Assembly (NCBI GenBank): GCA_030431165.1
Contig: JAUIJQ010000244.1
Location: forward strand, 1 to 5,618
Length of the DNA stretch: 5,618 nt
Direction: 5' to 3'
Origin: Rhodothermia bacterium
GTDB taxonomy: Bacteria; Bacteroidota; Rhodothermia; Rhodothermales; JABDKH01
Both the position numbers and the translations under genes were made by a program. The notes under the pieces are model-generated. The model did not search any database, was not told the origin of the DNA, and saw nothing but the letters and a program-made list of their open reading frames with translations. The number at the start of each line of letters is the position of its first letter. The first letter of the stretch is position 1. Shown piece after piece: positions 1 through 5,618 of this stretch.

Positions 1-1
1 G

Positions 2-1612
2 CTGGTCCCGCTGGCGCTCGGTGTGGCCGCCGCGACCGTCGTCGAGTCGGCTACCAAGTTTTCGCTTGCGCAGATCATCAGTGTGGCTGCGCAGGCTGCG
101 ATCATGGACATGCGCAAGCGGGTGCACGACCATGTGACGCATCTGCCGATTCGGTTCTTTGACGACACAAAGTCGGGCGAACTGATCTCGCGAATCATGA
201 CGGATGCAGAGGGTATTCGCAACCTGGTTGGCACCGGCATCATCCAGCTTGTCGGTGGTGTCTTCACGGCCGTGCTCGCCTTTGCCGTACTGATCTACCT
301 GAACTGGCAGCTCACACTCATCACGTTGCTTGTGCTGGCGCTATTTGGCGGCGGCATGGCGTACGCGTTCAAGCGCCTGCGGCCGATCTTCCGCGAGCGC
401 TCGGTCATCAACGCCGAGGTTACAGGCCGGCTTGGCGAAACGTTGGGCGGCATCCGCATCGTGAAGGCGTATAGCGTGGAAGAGCGGGAGCAGTCTGTAT
501 TTGCCGCGGGTGTACAGCGACTCTTTGAGAACATCAAGTCCTCGATTACCGGCGTCTCGGCGATCACGTCGTTCGGGACACTCATTGTTGGCGTCGTCGG
601 CGTCATCATGGTCCTTGTCGGTGGCCGTGCGATGATCAGCGGTGCCATGACGCTCGGCGACTTCGTGATGTACGTCTTCTTCACCGGGATGCTTGCGGCT
701 CCGATCATCCAGATGGCTTCAATCGGCACCCAGGTGAGCGATGCACTTGCAGGGCTGGACCGCATCAGCGAGCTGATGGCGATGCCAACCGAAGACGTGG
801 AGGACCAGGCACGCCTGCCGATTGGCCGCGTGCAGGGGGACATCCGATTTGACGATGTTTCTTTCCACTACGATGAGGGCGTGCCGGTCCTGAAGAACAT
901 CTCATTCGAGGCGCCTGCCGGTTCGACTACGGCGCTTGTCGGTTCAAGCGGATCCGGCAAGTCGACCCTCGTGTCAATCGCGATGGCGTTTCACAGGCCG
1001 AGAAGTGGGCGCGTAATGCTCGACGGACAGGACCTGATGGATGTCAAGATTCACGACTACCGGCAGCAGCTCGGCGTTGTCCTTCAGGAGAACTTCCTCT
1101 TCGACGGCTCAGTGGCTGACAACATCCGCTTCACCCGGCCCGATGCAACTGACGCTGACATTGAGGAGGTTGCCCGACTCGCAAACTGCCATGACTTCAT
1201 CTCGGCGTTTCCCGACGGCTACGACACCATTGTCGGCGAGCGCGGCGTAAAACTATCGGGTGGGCAGCGCCAGCGTGTCGCCATAGCGCGCGCGCTACTC
1301 GCAAACCCGCGGATACTCGTTCTGGACGAAGCCACGTCGAGCCTCGACACGGAGTCAGAAGCGTTGATTCAGGAAGGGCTGCGGCGACTCCGTGAAGGCC
1401 GCACAACGTTCGTCATCGCCCACAGGCTCTCCACGATTCGCAGCGCTGAGCAGATTCTTGTTCTCGAGGATGGTGAAATTATCGAGCGCGGCACGCATGA
1501 TGAGCTGCTTGCGCATGGCGGCCGCTACAGGGAGTTGCACGATCTCCAGCACTCCTGGGAGGAGAATCGCTTTGTGAACCCCGGCGAGGAGATCGTCCCC
1601 CAGACCGACTGA
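2..1612 (+). CDS. MsbA-like ABC exporter, membrane domain fused to ATPase (5' partial)
   Basis: This is a half-transporter of the type IV (MsbA/BmrA/Sav1866-like) ABC exporter family; such proteins dimerise in the inner membrane and use ATP to export lipids, drugs or other hydrophobic molecules. The frame is open from the first bases, so the true start lies upstream; 536 residues remain of a usual 570-620, and TM1 is missing. Numbering from the first full codon, hydrophobic segments lie at about 1-35, 80-100, 103-123, 191-208 and 217-238, with the typical coupling-helix region (RFFDDTKSGE) near 51-60. The nucleotide-binding domain is complete: A-loop Tyr290, Walker A GSSGSGKST 314-322, Q-loop Gln362, signature LSGGQ 418-422, Walker B ILVLDE with catalytic Glu443, D-loop SSLD, and switch His474. 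All catalytic residues are present, so it should be active. The substrate cannot be told from sequence; I give no gene symbol because orthology to msbA is not shown. The next gene follows after 23 nt. Confidence 0.95.
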   Translation: MVPLALGVAAATVVESATKFSLAQIISVAAQAAIMDMRKRVHDHVTHLPIRFFDDTKSGELISRIMTDAEGIRNLVGTGIIQLVGGVFTAVLAFAVLIYLNWQLTLITLLVLALFGGGMAYAFKRLRPIFRERSVINAEVTGRLGETLGGIRIVKAYSVEEREQSVFAAGVQRLFENIKSSITGVSAITSFGTLIVGVVGVIMVLVGGRAMISGAMTLGDFVMYVFFTGMLAAPIIQMASIGTQVSDALAGLDRISELMAMPTEDVEDQARLPIGRVQGDIRFDDVSFHYDEGVPVLKNISFEAPAGSTTALVGSSGSGKSTLVSIAMAFHRPRSGRVMLDGQDLMDVKIHDYRQQLGVVLQENFLFDGSVADNIRFTRPDATDADIEEVARLANCHDFISAFPDGYDTIVGERGVKLSGGQRQRVAIARALLANPRILVLDEATSSLDTESEALIQEGLRRLREGRTTFVIAHRLSTIRSAEQILVLEDGEIIERGTHDELLAHGGRYRELHDLQHSWEENRFVNPGEEIVPQTD

Positions 1613-1626
1613 CCCCACTTTTCCCC

Positions 1627-1630
1627 GAGG
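1627..1630 (+). promoter_or_regulatory. Ribosome binding site for the DinB-like lipoprotein gene
   Basis: GAGG lies five bases before the ATG at 1636. It is too close to serve the ATG at 1631, which would read only Met-Lys-stop. It supports the start at 1636 over the in-frame ATG at 1654. Confidence 0.6.
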
Positions 1631-1635
1631 ATGAA

Positions 1636-1671
1636 ATGACCCGATCATACCCGATGACCCGATCAAACCTG
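1636..1671 (+). repeat. 18-bp tandem near-duplication at the start codon
   Basis: Two adjacent 18-base units, 1636-1653 and 1654-1671, both begin ATGACCCGATCA and match at 16 of 18 positions. Each encodes Met-Thr-Arg-Ser at its head, so the protein begins MTRSYPMTRSNL. The duplication adds six codons to the signal-peptide n-region and creates two possible start codons. Confidence 0.8.
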
Positions 1672-2316
1672 CTGCGCCCGGGTGCCGTCGCGGTGCTGCT
1701 GGTAATCTTTTTTGTCGCCGGATGCACCGGCGAACAGAACATGGACGACGCGTCCGCGACATCGACATCCATGGCAGACATGGATGACCGTGCCATGCTC
1801 ATCGAGACGCTGGAGCTCAACGCGGAGTCGTTCCGCGAGATGGTGAGCGGACTGACGCCCGCGCAGCTTGCCTTCCAGGAATCGCCTGATCGGTGGTCGA
1901 TCGCCGGCGTCGCCGAGCACATCGTTGCCACCGAGACAATCTTCGAACCGATGATTCAGGGTATCCTGGCCAGCGGCGACGACGCAAACGCGATGCCCGA
2001 CTCGACGCTCTCTGACGACCGGGTTGTTTCGGTTATGGCTGATCGTTCGCAGAAGTATCAGGCACCCGAAGTTGCACAGCCTACCGGCAAGTTTTCAACG
2101 GCTGAAGATATCCTGGCCGCCTTCGACGCGCAGCGTGCCCGCACGATCGAGATGGTTGAATCGAGTGAGATTGATCTGCGCACCGTGTACGGCGACCATC
2201 CGGCACTCGGCACGCTTGACGGCGCACAGTGGATTCTGTTCGTCGCCTCGCACGCCGACCGTCACATCGACCAGATGCAGCAGGTCGTTGATCATTCCGG
2301 CTTCCCGGCATCCTAG
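1636..2316 (+). CDS. DinB-like (DinB_2 type) metal-binding lipoprotein
   Basis: The 226-residue protein starts with a lipoprotein signal peptide: basic n-region, hydrophobic stretch at about 16-28, and lipobox V-A-G-C with Cys30 as the lipidated residue. A short polar linker (about 31-50) follows, then a DinB-like four-helix bundle (about 52-222). The family's three metal-ligand histidines are all present: His95 in the helix after the conserved D-R-W-S-I segment (Trp87), and His206 and His210 in the H-x-x-x-H of the last helix (ASHADRHIDQM). DinB/YfiT-type proteins are metal-dependent hydrolases or thiol transferases that are usually cytoplasmic; an exported, membrane-anchored form is less usual. 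The substrate is unknown. The ATG at 1636 is chosen for its GAGG; an in-frame ATG at 1654 lies in an 18-bp near-duplication and would give a signal peptide with Cys24. It is spaced 23 nt from the exporter gene and 12 nt from the methyltransferase gene, so co-transcription is likely. The fold assignment is strong, the function is not. Confidence 0.85.
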   Translation: MTRSYPMTRSNLLRPGAVAVLLVIFFVAGCTGEQNMDDASATSTSMADMDDRAMLIETLELNAESFREMVSGLTPAQLAFQESPDRWSIAGVAEHIVATETIFEPMIQGILASGDDANAMPDSTLSDDRVVSVMADRSQKYQAPEVAQPTGKFSTAEDILAAFDAQRARTIEMVESSEIDLRTVYGDHPALGTLDGAQWILFVASHADRHIDQMQQVVDHSGFPAS

Positions 2317-2319
2317 AGG
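2315..2319 (+). promoter_or_regulatory. Ribosome binding site for the methyltransferase gene
   Basis: AGAGG overlaps the TAG stop of the lipoprotein gene and ends nine bases before the GTG at 2329. An in-frame TAG at 2320-2322 rules out any earlier start, so this site supports GTG as initiator and suggests translational coupling. Confidence 0.6.
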
Positions 2320-2328
2320 TAGACGGTC

Positions 2329-2967
2329 GTGTCGTGCCAGTGCCAGGGCATCCGCGATGAGTTCGACGACAGCGTCGCACGCAGGGAACTGAGGTTCTTG
2401 CGCTGGTTTGGTCCGCGGCGCACTACGCGCCAACTCATTGAAGCGGTGTCCCGTGGTGGCGTACGCGGTCGCACGGCCGTCGACATTGGCGGCGGCGTTG
2501 GCGCGATACAGTTTGCCCTGTGCGAGGCCGGTGTGGAGCGCGTGACAAGCGTGGATGCGTCGCCCGCTTACCTCGACACAGCACGCATCGAAGCGAGTGA
2601 TCGCGGGTACAGCGGCCAAATCGAATTTGTGTACGGTGACTTTGTTGATCGGGCCGCCGACGTGCCCGCTTCAGACATAGTGACCCTCGATCGCGTGCTG
2701 TGTTGCTACCACGACGTTTCGTCGCTCGTTCGTCTTTCGGCTGAAAAAGCGAGACTCGTCTATGGCGTTGTGTACCCAAGGGTGAACCCGCTGACCCGAA
2801 TTGTATTTGGCTCTCTCAATGTCCTGATGCGATTCAGAAAGTCCTGTTTCAGAGGATTTCTGCACAAGCCCGATCACGTCGAGCGCCTTCTGTCAGAGGC
2901 GGGTTTTCAGCGTGCATTCCTCAAGAAAGGCGTCCTCTGGCAGGTCGCAACGTACGAGCGGCAATAA
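2329..2967 (+). CDS. SAM-dependent class I methyltransferase
   Basis: The 212-residue protein has a Rossmann-type methyltransferase core. Motif I (VDIGGGVGAIQ, residues 51-61) forms the S-adenosylmethionine loop, Asp76 in SVDAS is the acidic residue expected to bind the ribose hydroxyls, and Asp104 in YGDF is the motif III position. A segment LDRVLCCYHD with Cys125-Cys126-Tyr127 follows. The C-terminus ends with the strand LWQVATYER, as is usual for small class I enzymes. The N-terminus carries a C-x-C pair (Cys3, Cys5) just before a G-x-x-x-x-F-D segment; I recall this from a family of uncharacterised methyltransferases sometimes labelled after Mg-protoporphyrin or ubiquinone methyltransferases, but the sequence does not show the substrate. 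There is no signal peptide, so it acts in the cytoplasm. GTG at 2329 is the first possible start and has a ribosome binding site. It lies 12 nt after the lipoprotein gene, probably in the same transcript. Confidence 0.85.
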   Translation: MSCQCQGIRDEFDDSVARRELRFLRWFGPRRTTRQLIEAVSRGGVRGRTAVDIGGGVGAIQFALCEAGVERVTSVDASPAYLDTARIEASDRGYSGQIEFVYGDFVDRAADVPASDIVTLDRVLCCYHDVSSLVRLSAEKARLVYGVVYPRVNPLTRIVFGSLNVLMRFRKSCFRGFLHKPDHVERLLSEAGFQRAFLKKGVLWQVATYERQ

Positions 2968-3073
2968 CCGGGCACGTCTGGCCGTTCAGTGGGCAGCGCC
3001 TCACCGCACACCTCTCCGGCGCTCCATGCACACCTGGAGGACCGTCAACTTCACTTCCGAGAGGTATAGAACC
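2968..3073 (+). other. 106-nt intergenic gap, possible site of an internal promoter
   Basis: This is the only gap above 25 nt in the window. I see no good -35/-10 pair, no terminator with a T tract, and only a weak bulged hairpin at 2989-3004. The reading frame of the downstream gene is open back through the gap, but that translation is rich in Arg, Ser and His, looks non-coding, and has no ribosome binding site near ATG 3026 or ATG 2912. Confidence 0.5.
3059..3064 (+). promoter_or_regulatory. Ribosome binding site for the first toroid-repeat gene
   Basis: GAGAGG ends nine bases before ATG 3074. It places the start directly at the signal peptide (MKRLATL) and argues against the longer in-frame starts at 2912 and 3026. 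Confidence 0.7.
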
Positions 3074-4363
3074 ATGAAACGACTGGCCACTCTGGTGGCG
3101 TCCGCGTCGGCCATACTGACTGTCGCGGTAGCACCAACCAACACGTATAACAACAACGCCAACCTGCCCGAACAGCCTCTGGCGTCAACGGGATGGAACA
3201 ACACACTCCCGGCGGACCAACACCTTGGCGACGACGACCCCAAACCGCTGGCACCGTTTGCGGAGCGGGCACTCGACTGGCTTGCATCAGCACAGGCTCC
3301 AAACGGTGGATGGGGTGCAGGCAGCCACAGCCGACAGGATGTCCGTGATCCGCACGCGGTAGCCGTTGATCCGGCGACGTCGGCCTTTGCGGCGCTTGCC
3401 CTTGTGCGCGCCGGAAGCACGCTCAACAACGGACCCTATCGCGAAAACGTGAGCCGGGCGCTGGATTTCCTTCTTGAAGCTGTTGAGTCGCACCCCGAGG
3501 CAGGAACGGCGATAACTGAAGTCCGCGGCACACAACCCCAGGCAAAGCTCGGTCAGAACATCGACGTCTCCATGACGGCGCAGTTTCTGACGCGCATTCT
3601 GAAAGAGACCAGCGACGACCCTGCGCTGCGCAAGCGCGTCGAAGCTGCTCTCGACAAGTGCCTCGCCAAACTGGCTCGCGCCCAACAGGCCGATGGTTCT
3701 TTCAACAATGGCGGATGGGCGCCAGTCCTGCAATCCGCGATGGCCAACTCGGCGTTTGAAATGGCGGCGAGTGCCGGACGCGAGGTTGATGCCGAGGTAC
3801 TGAAACGGTCGCGCGACTACCAGGACCAGAACGTCGATGAAGACGGCAGTGTACGCACTGAGGCGGCTGCCGGCATCGGGCTCTACTCCATTGCCAGCAG
3901 CCAACGCGCCCTTGCGGCGGATGTACGCCAGATGCAGGACCGGCTCGACGACGCGCGTCGCGAAGGAAAGATCGACAAAGCTGCGCCCGTCACTGCTGAC
4001 AACCTCAAGGCGGTCGGATATTCTGCCGAGGAGGCCGAGTCGATGGCATCGACCTACCGGAAGTTTCAGTCGACCACCGAGATGCTTTCGAACGACGACG
4101 TGCTCGCGGGATTCGGCAACAATGGTGGCGAAGAGTTCCTTTCCTACATGATGACCGCCGAGTCGCTGGCGGCAGCGGGTGGATCGTCCTGGGACGAGTG
4201 GCACGCCAAGATGAGCAACCGGCTTGAGGCCGTGCAGAACACAAACGGAAGCTGGAGCGGGCACCACTGCATCACCAGCCCGGTGTTCTCAACGTCGGCC
4301 GTCGTGCTTACGCTGACCGCTGACCGCGACCTCGACCTGATTCAGAAAACCGACGCCAGGTAG
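3074..4363 (+). CDS. Secreted prenyltransferase/squalene-oxidase-repeat (alpha-alpha toroid) protein
   Basis: The 429-residue protein begins with a Sec-type signal peptide (Lys2-Arg3, hydrophobic 4-20, ending A-V-A) and has no lipobox, so it is probably periplasmic or secreted. A polar Asn/Asp-rich linker follows. The body shows repeats of the squalene-cyclase/prenyltransferase-beta type: QAPNGGWG at 74-81, QQADGSFNNGGW at 204-215, and QNTNGSW at 388-394, running into GHHCITSP (His397, His398, Cys399). Helical stretches such as SAFAALALVRAG, typical of toroid inner and outer helices, lie between them. A charged segment at about 275-305, probably helical, interrupts the middle. No DxDD acid motif is visible, so squalene-hopene cyclase activity is unlikely. 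His/Cys near the last repeat could bind metal, as in protein prenyltransferase beta subunits, but this is a guess. The ATG at 3074 is chosen for its ribosome binding site and signal peptide; longer in-frame starts would overlap the methyltransferase gene. The next gene is a relative in the same frame, directly after the TAG. Fold is fairly sure, function unknown. Confidence 0.85.
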   Translation: MKRLATLVASASAILTVAVAPTNTYNNNANLPEQPLASTGWNNTLPADQHLGDDDPKPLAPFAERALDWLASAQAPNGGWGAGSHSRQDVRDPHAVAVDPATSAFAALALVRAGSTLNNGPYRENVSRALDFLLEAVESHPEAGTAITEVRGTQPQAKLGQNIDVSMTAQFLTRILKETSDDPALRKRVEAALDKCLAKLARAQQADGSFNNGGWAPVLQSAMANSAFEMAASAGREVDAEVLKRSRDYQDQNVDEDGSVRTEAAAGIGLYSIASSQRALAADVRQMQDRLDDARREGKIDKAAPVTADNLKAVGYSAEEAESMASTYRKFQSTTEMLSNDDVLAGFGNNGGEEFLSYMMTAESLAAAGGSSWDEWHAKMSNRLEAVQNTNGSWSGHHCITSPVFSTSAVVLTLTADRDLDLIQKTDAR

Positions 4364-4364
4364 G
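4358..4364 (+). promoter_or_regulatory. Likely ribosome binding site for the second toroid-repeat gene
   Basis: AGGTAGG overlaps the TAG stop (4361-4363) of the preceding gene. It ends five bases before GTG 4370, with its first AGG nine bases away. The ATG at 4382 has no comparable site at normal distance, so GTG 4370 is slightly preferred. Confidence 0.45.
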
Positions 4365-4369
4365 CGACG

Positions 4370-5618
4370 GTGTTACCTCGAATGACAGTCGCTTGTACAA
4401 CGCGATGGGCCGCACGATCAACGGTTGCGCTGATCCTGCTGTCGCTGGGTGTGGCCGCGTGCGGCCCGTCGGGTACAGGTGAGCATGGCTCCGCGTCTTC
4501 GTTGGCGAAGGCGCGCGAAGCAGCGAACCGGGCAAGCGCCTACTTGTGGGCGGCTCAGGGCAACGATGGCGGCTGGCATAGCCCGGTACACGGCATTGCT
4601 CGCGGGGGACACGCATGGACACCGTACGTCCTGTACGTTCTGGCGGGTGCGGGGGCAGACGCTGGTCTTGCGTCATCTCGAGAACCCGGCCTTGTGGGAG
4701 AACAGAGCGCTGCGGGCATTGCTGCCGGACTCCGCTTTATCCGGGGCCGTGTTGACGATGGCGGGGCCCTCGGGCGCGGGGACGGCTTTGTGCTGGAGTA
4801 TCCGAACTACGCAACAGCGTATGCGCTGATGGTGTTGTCTGCCGTCAACGACCCCGCTGATGCCCGGCTCCGCGCCAGGATGCGCGCCTACCTTCTCGAT
4901 CAGCAGTGGACCGAACAGCGAGGCATCACGCCCGACCATCCGGCGTACGGATCCTGGGGATTTGGCGAAACCGCTTTTGCAGCCGGGTCTGTCGGACACG
5001 TCGACCTTTCGCACACCCGCCGTGTGCTGCAGGCAATACAGCCTGCACCAGCCGAGGTGAACGAGCGCGCTCTGCTGTTTCTCGGACTGGTGCAGCGCGC
5101 GAATAGCGACGTTCGAACCGTCCTCGGCGTGCCGCAGACCGAAACACCTTTTGACGGCGGTTTCTACTCGTCACCCGTTGTCTACGGCGTAAATAAGGCG
5201 GGCATCGACACCACGTCGTCCGGTGCCAGGTACTTCCGGTCATATGCAACGACAACGTGTGATGGTGTCATGGCGATGCTTGCGGCCGGCGTCGGGCGGG
5301 AAGAAGCCCCCGTTGCCGAAGCGCTGCGGTGGCTGAGAGACCATCCCGCTTTGGACCGTGTAGCCGGCATCCCGGAGTCAGAGCGTGGGCAGTGGGAAGA
5401 CGTGATGTTCTTCTATCACCTCAATGCGCGTGCGGAGGTGTTGCGACTTGAGCCATCAGCGTCGCAGCTCCTTGAGATCGAGCGGTTGCTGTTGGAGCAC
5501 CAACATGAAGATGGTTCGTTCAGCAACCCGGTCGGCGGGCCAAACAAAGAGGACGATCCGGTACTGGCGACGGCGTTCGCCTTGTCGACGCTCCAGCACA
5601 CTATTGCAGCGCGTTCGC
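4370..5618 (+). CDS. Prenyltransferase/squalene-oxidase-repeat (alpha-alpha toroid) lipoprotein (3' partial)
   Basis: This frame stays open to the window end (416 full codons from the GTG). The N-terminus is a lipoprotein signal peptide: Arg-containing n-region, hydrophobic TVALILLSLGVAAC, Cys31 as lipidation site (Cys27 from ATG 4382). Toroid repeats follow, numbered from the GTG: QGNDGGW 63-69, DDGG 129-132 with a later PNY-A-TAYAL helix, AYGSWGFGE around Trp196, FDGGFYSSP 261-269, FRSYATTTCDG 289-299 starting a helix, FFYH near 347-350, and QHEDGSF 378-384 followed by a DDPVLATAFALSTL helix. This G-G-F-Y ... S-Y-x-x-x-T ... Y-H order resembles squalene-cyclase-like proteins annotated in Planctomycetota and related bacteria, recalled from memory. 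No DxDD motif is present, so classical cyclase activity is doubtful. It is probably anchored facing the periplasm, like its upstream relative. Comparison with such relatives suggests that little of the C-terminus is missing. The start is GTG 4370 (better ribosome binding site) or ATG 4382. Confidence 0.85.
   Translation, partial: MLPRMTVACTTRWAARSTVALILLSLGVAACGPSGTGEHGSASSLAKAREAANRASAYLWAAQGNDGGWHSPVHGIARGGHAWTPYVLYVLAGAGADAGLASSREPGLVGEQSAAGIAAGLRFIRGRVDDGGALGRGDGFVLEYPNYATAYALMVLSAVNDPADARLRARMRAYLLDQQWTEQRGITPDHPAYGSWGFGETAFAAGSVGHVDLSHTRRVLQAIQPAPAEVNERALLFLGLVQRANSDVRTVLGVPQTETPFDGGFYSSPVVYGVNKAGIDTTSSGARYFRSYATTTCDGVMAMLAAGVGREEAPVAEALRWLRDHPALDRVAGIPESERGQWEDVMFFYHLNARAEVLRLEPSASQLLEIERLLLEHQHEDGSFSNPVGGPNKEDDPVLATAFALSTLQHTIAARS

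Noticed and set aside
1631..1639. Mini-ORF ATG-AAA-TGA overlapping the DinB gene start as a regulatory leader
   Set aside because: GAGG is immediately adjacent to this ATG, too close for initiation, and nothing else supports it.
2989..3004. Hairpin after the methyltransferase gene (GTGGGC, loop AGC, GCCTCAC) as a terminator
   Set aside because: The stem is six pairs with a bulge and a three-base loop, and there is no following T tract. It is within what chance gives in GC-rich DNA.
3065..3070. TATAGA as a -10 promoter box
   Set aside because: It lies directly before the start codon inside the ribosome binding region, matches only four of six positions, and has no -35 partner at proper distance.
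2912..3073. Upstream extension of the first toroid gene to ATG 2912 or ATG 3026
   Set aside because: The extension overlaps the methyltransferase gene, reads as Arg/Ser-rich low-quality protein, and would bury the signal peptide. Neither upstream ATG has a ribosome binding site, whereas ATG 3074 does.
3287..4267. Long open frame of 326 codons on the - strand, opposite the first toroid gene
   Set aside because: It is an antisense shadow of a GC-rich gene. Its translation has no recognisable domain, while the + strand shows a signal peptide, repeats and a ribosome binding site.
4449..4829. Open frame of 126 codons on the + strand within the second toroid gene
   Set aside because: It is an out-of-frame shadow; the frame from 4370 stays open to the window end and carries the lipobox and the repeats.
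3293..5524. Squalene-hopene cyclase (hopanoid synthesis) as the function of the toroid genes
   Set aside because: Both proteins are exported, shorter than the roughly 630-residue cyclases (the second as far as visible), and lack the DxDD motif.

Overview
The window is 5.6 kb of GC-rich, densely packed bacterial DNA. It carries five genes, all on the + strand; the first and last run off the window edges. Two proteins have clear lipoprotein signal peptides and a third a Sec-type signal peptide. With an MsbA-type exporter alongside, this suggests a Gram-negative, probably uncultivated environmental bacterium. Proteins of this kind occur in lineages such as Planctomycetota, Bacteroidota/Rhodothermota and Gemmatimonadota, but I cannot assign a phylum from the sequence alone. 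No RNA genes, CRISPR arrays, transposases or integration sites are visible.

Layout: (1) 2-1612, an MsbA-like ABC exporter half-transporter (membrane domain plus ATPase), missing its N-terminus at the window edge. (2) 1636-2316, a DinB-like four-helix protein carried as a lipoprotein, with an intact three-histidine metal site. (3) 2329-2967, a small SAM-dependent class I methyltransferase with a GTG start. (4) 3074-4363, a secreted protein of the prenyltransferase/squalene-oxidase-repeat (alpha-alpha toroid) type. (5) 4370 (or 4382) to the window end, a second toroid-repeat protein, this one a lipoprotein, cut near its C-terminus.

Gaps between genes are 23, 12, 106 and 6 (or 18) nt, so genes 1-3 and genes 4-5 look like tightly coupled transcription units. 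The 106-nt gap before gene 4 is the only obvious place for an internal promoter, but no convincing one is visible. Each of genes 2-5 has a recognisable ribosome binding site that fits the chosen start.

The most interesting part is the pair of exported toroid-repeat proteins. Both keep Q-x-x-x-G-x-W/F-type repeats, neither shows the DxDD acid motif of squalene-hopene cyclases, and the two genes lie in the same reading frame separated by a single TAG. Together with an exporter, an exported DinB-type protein and a methyltransferase they may form an envelope-associated module. That functional link is inference from gene order only.
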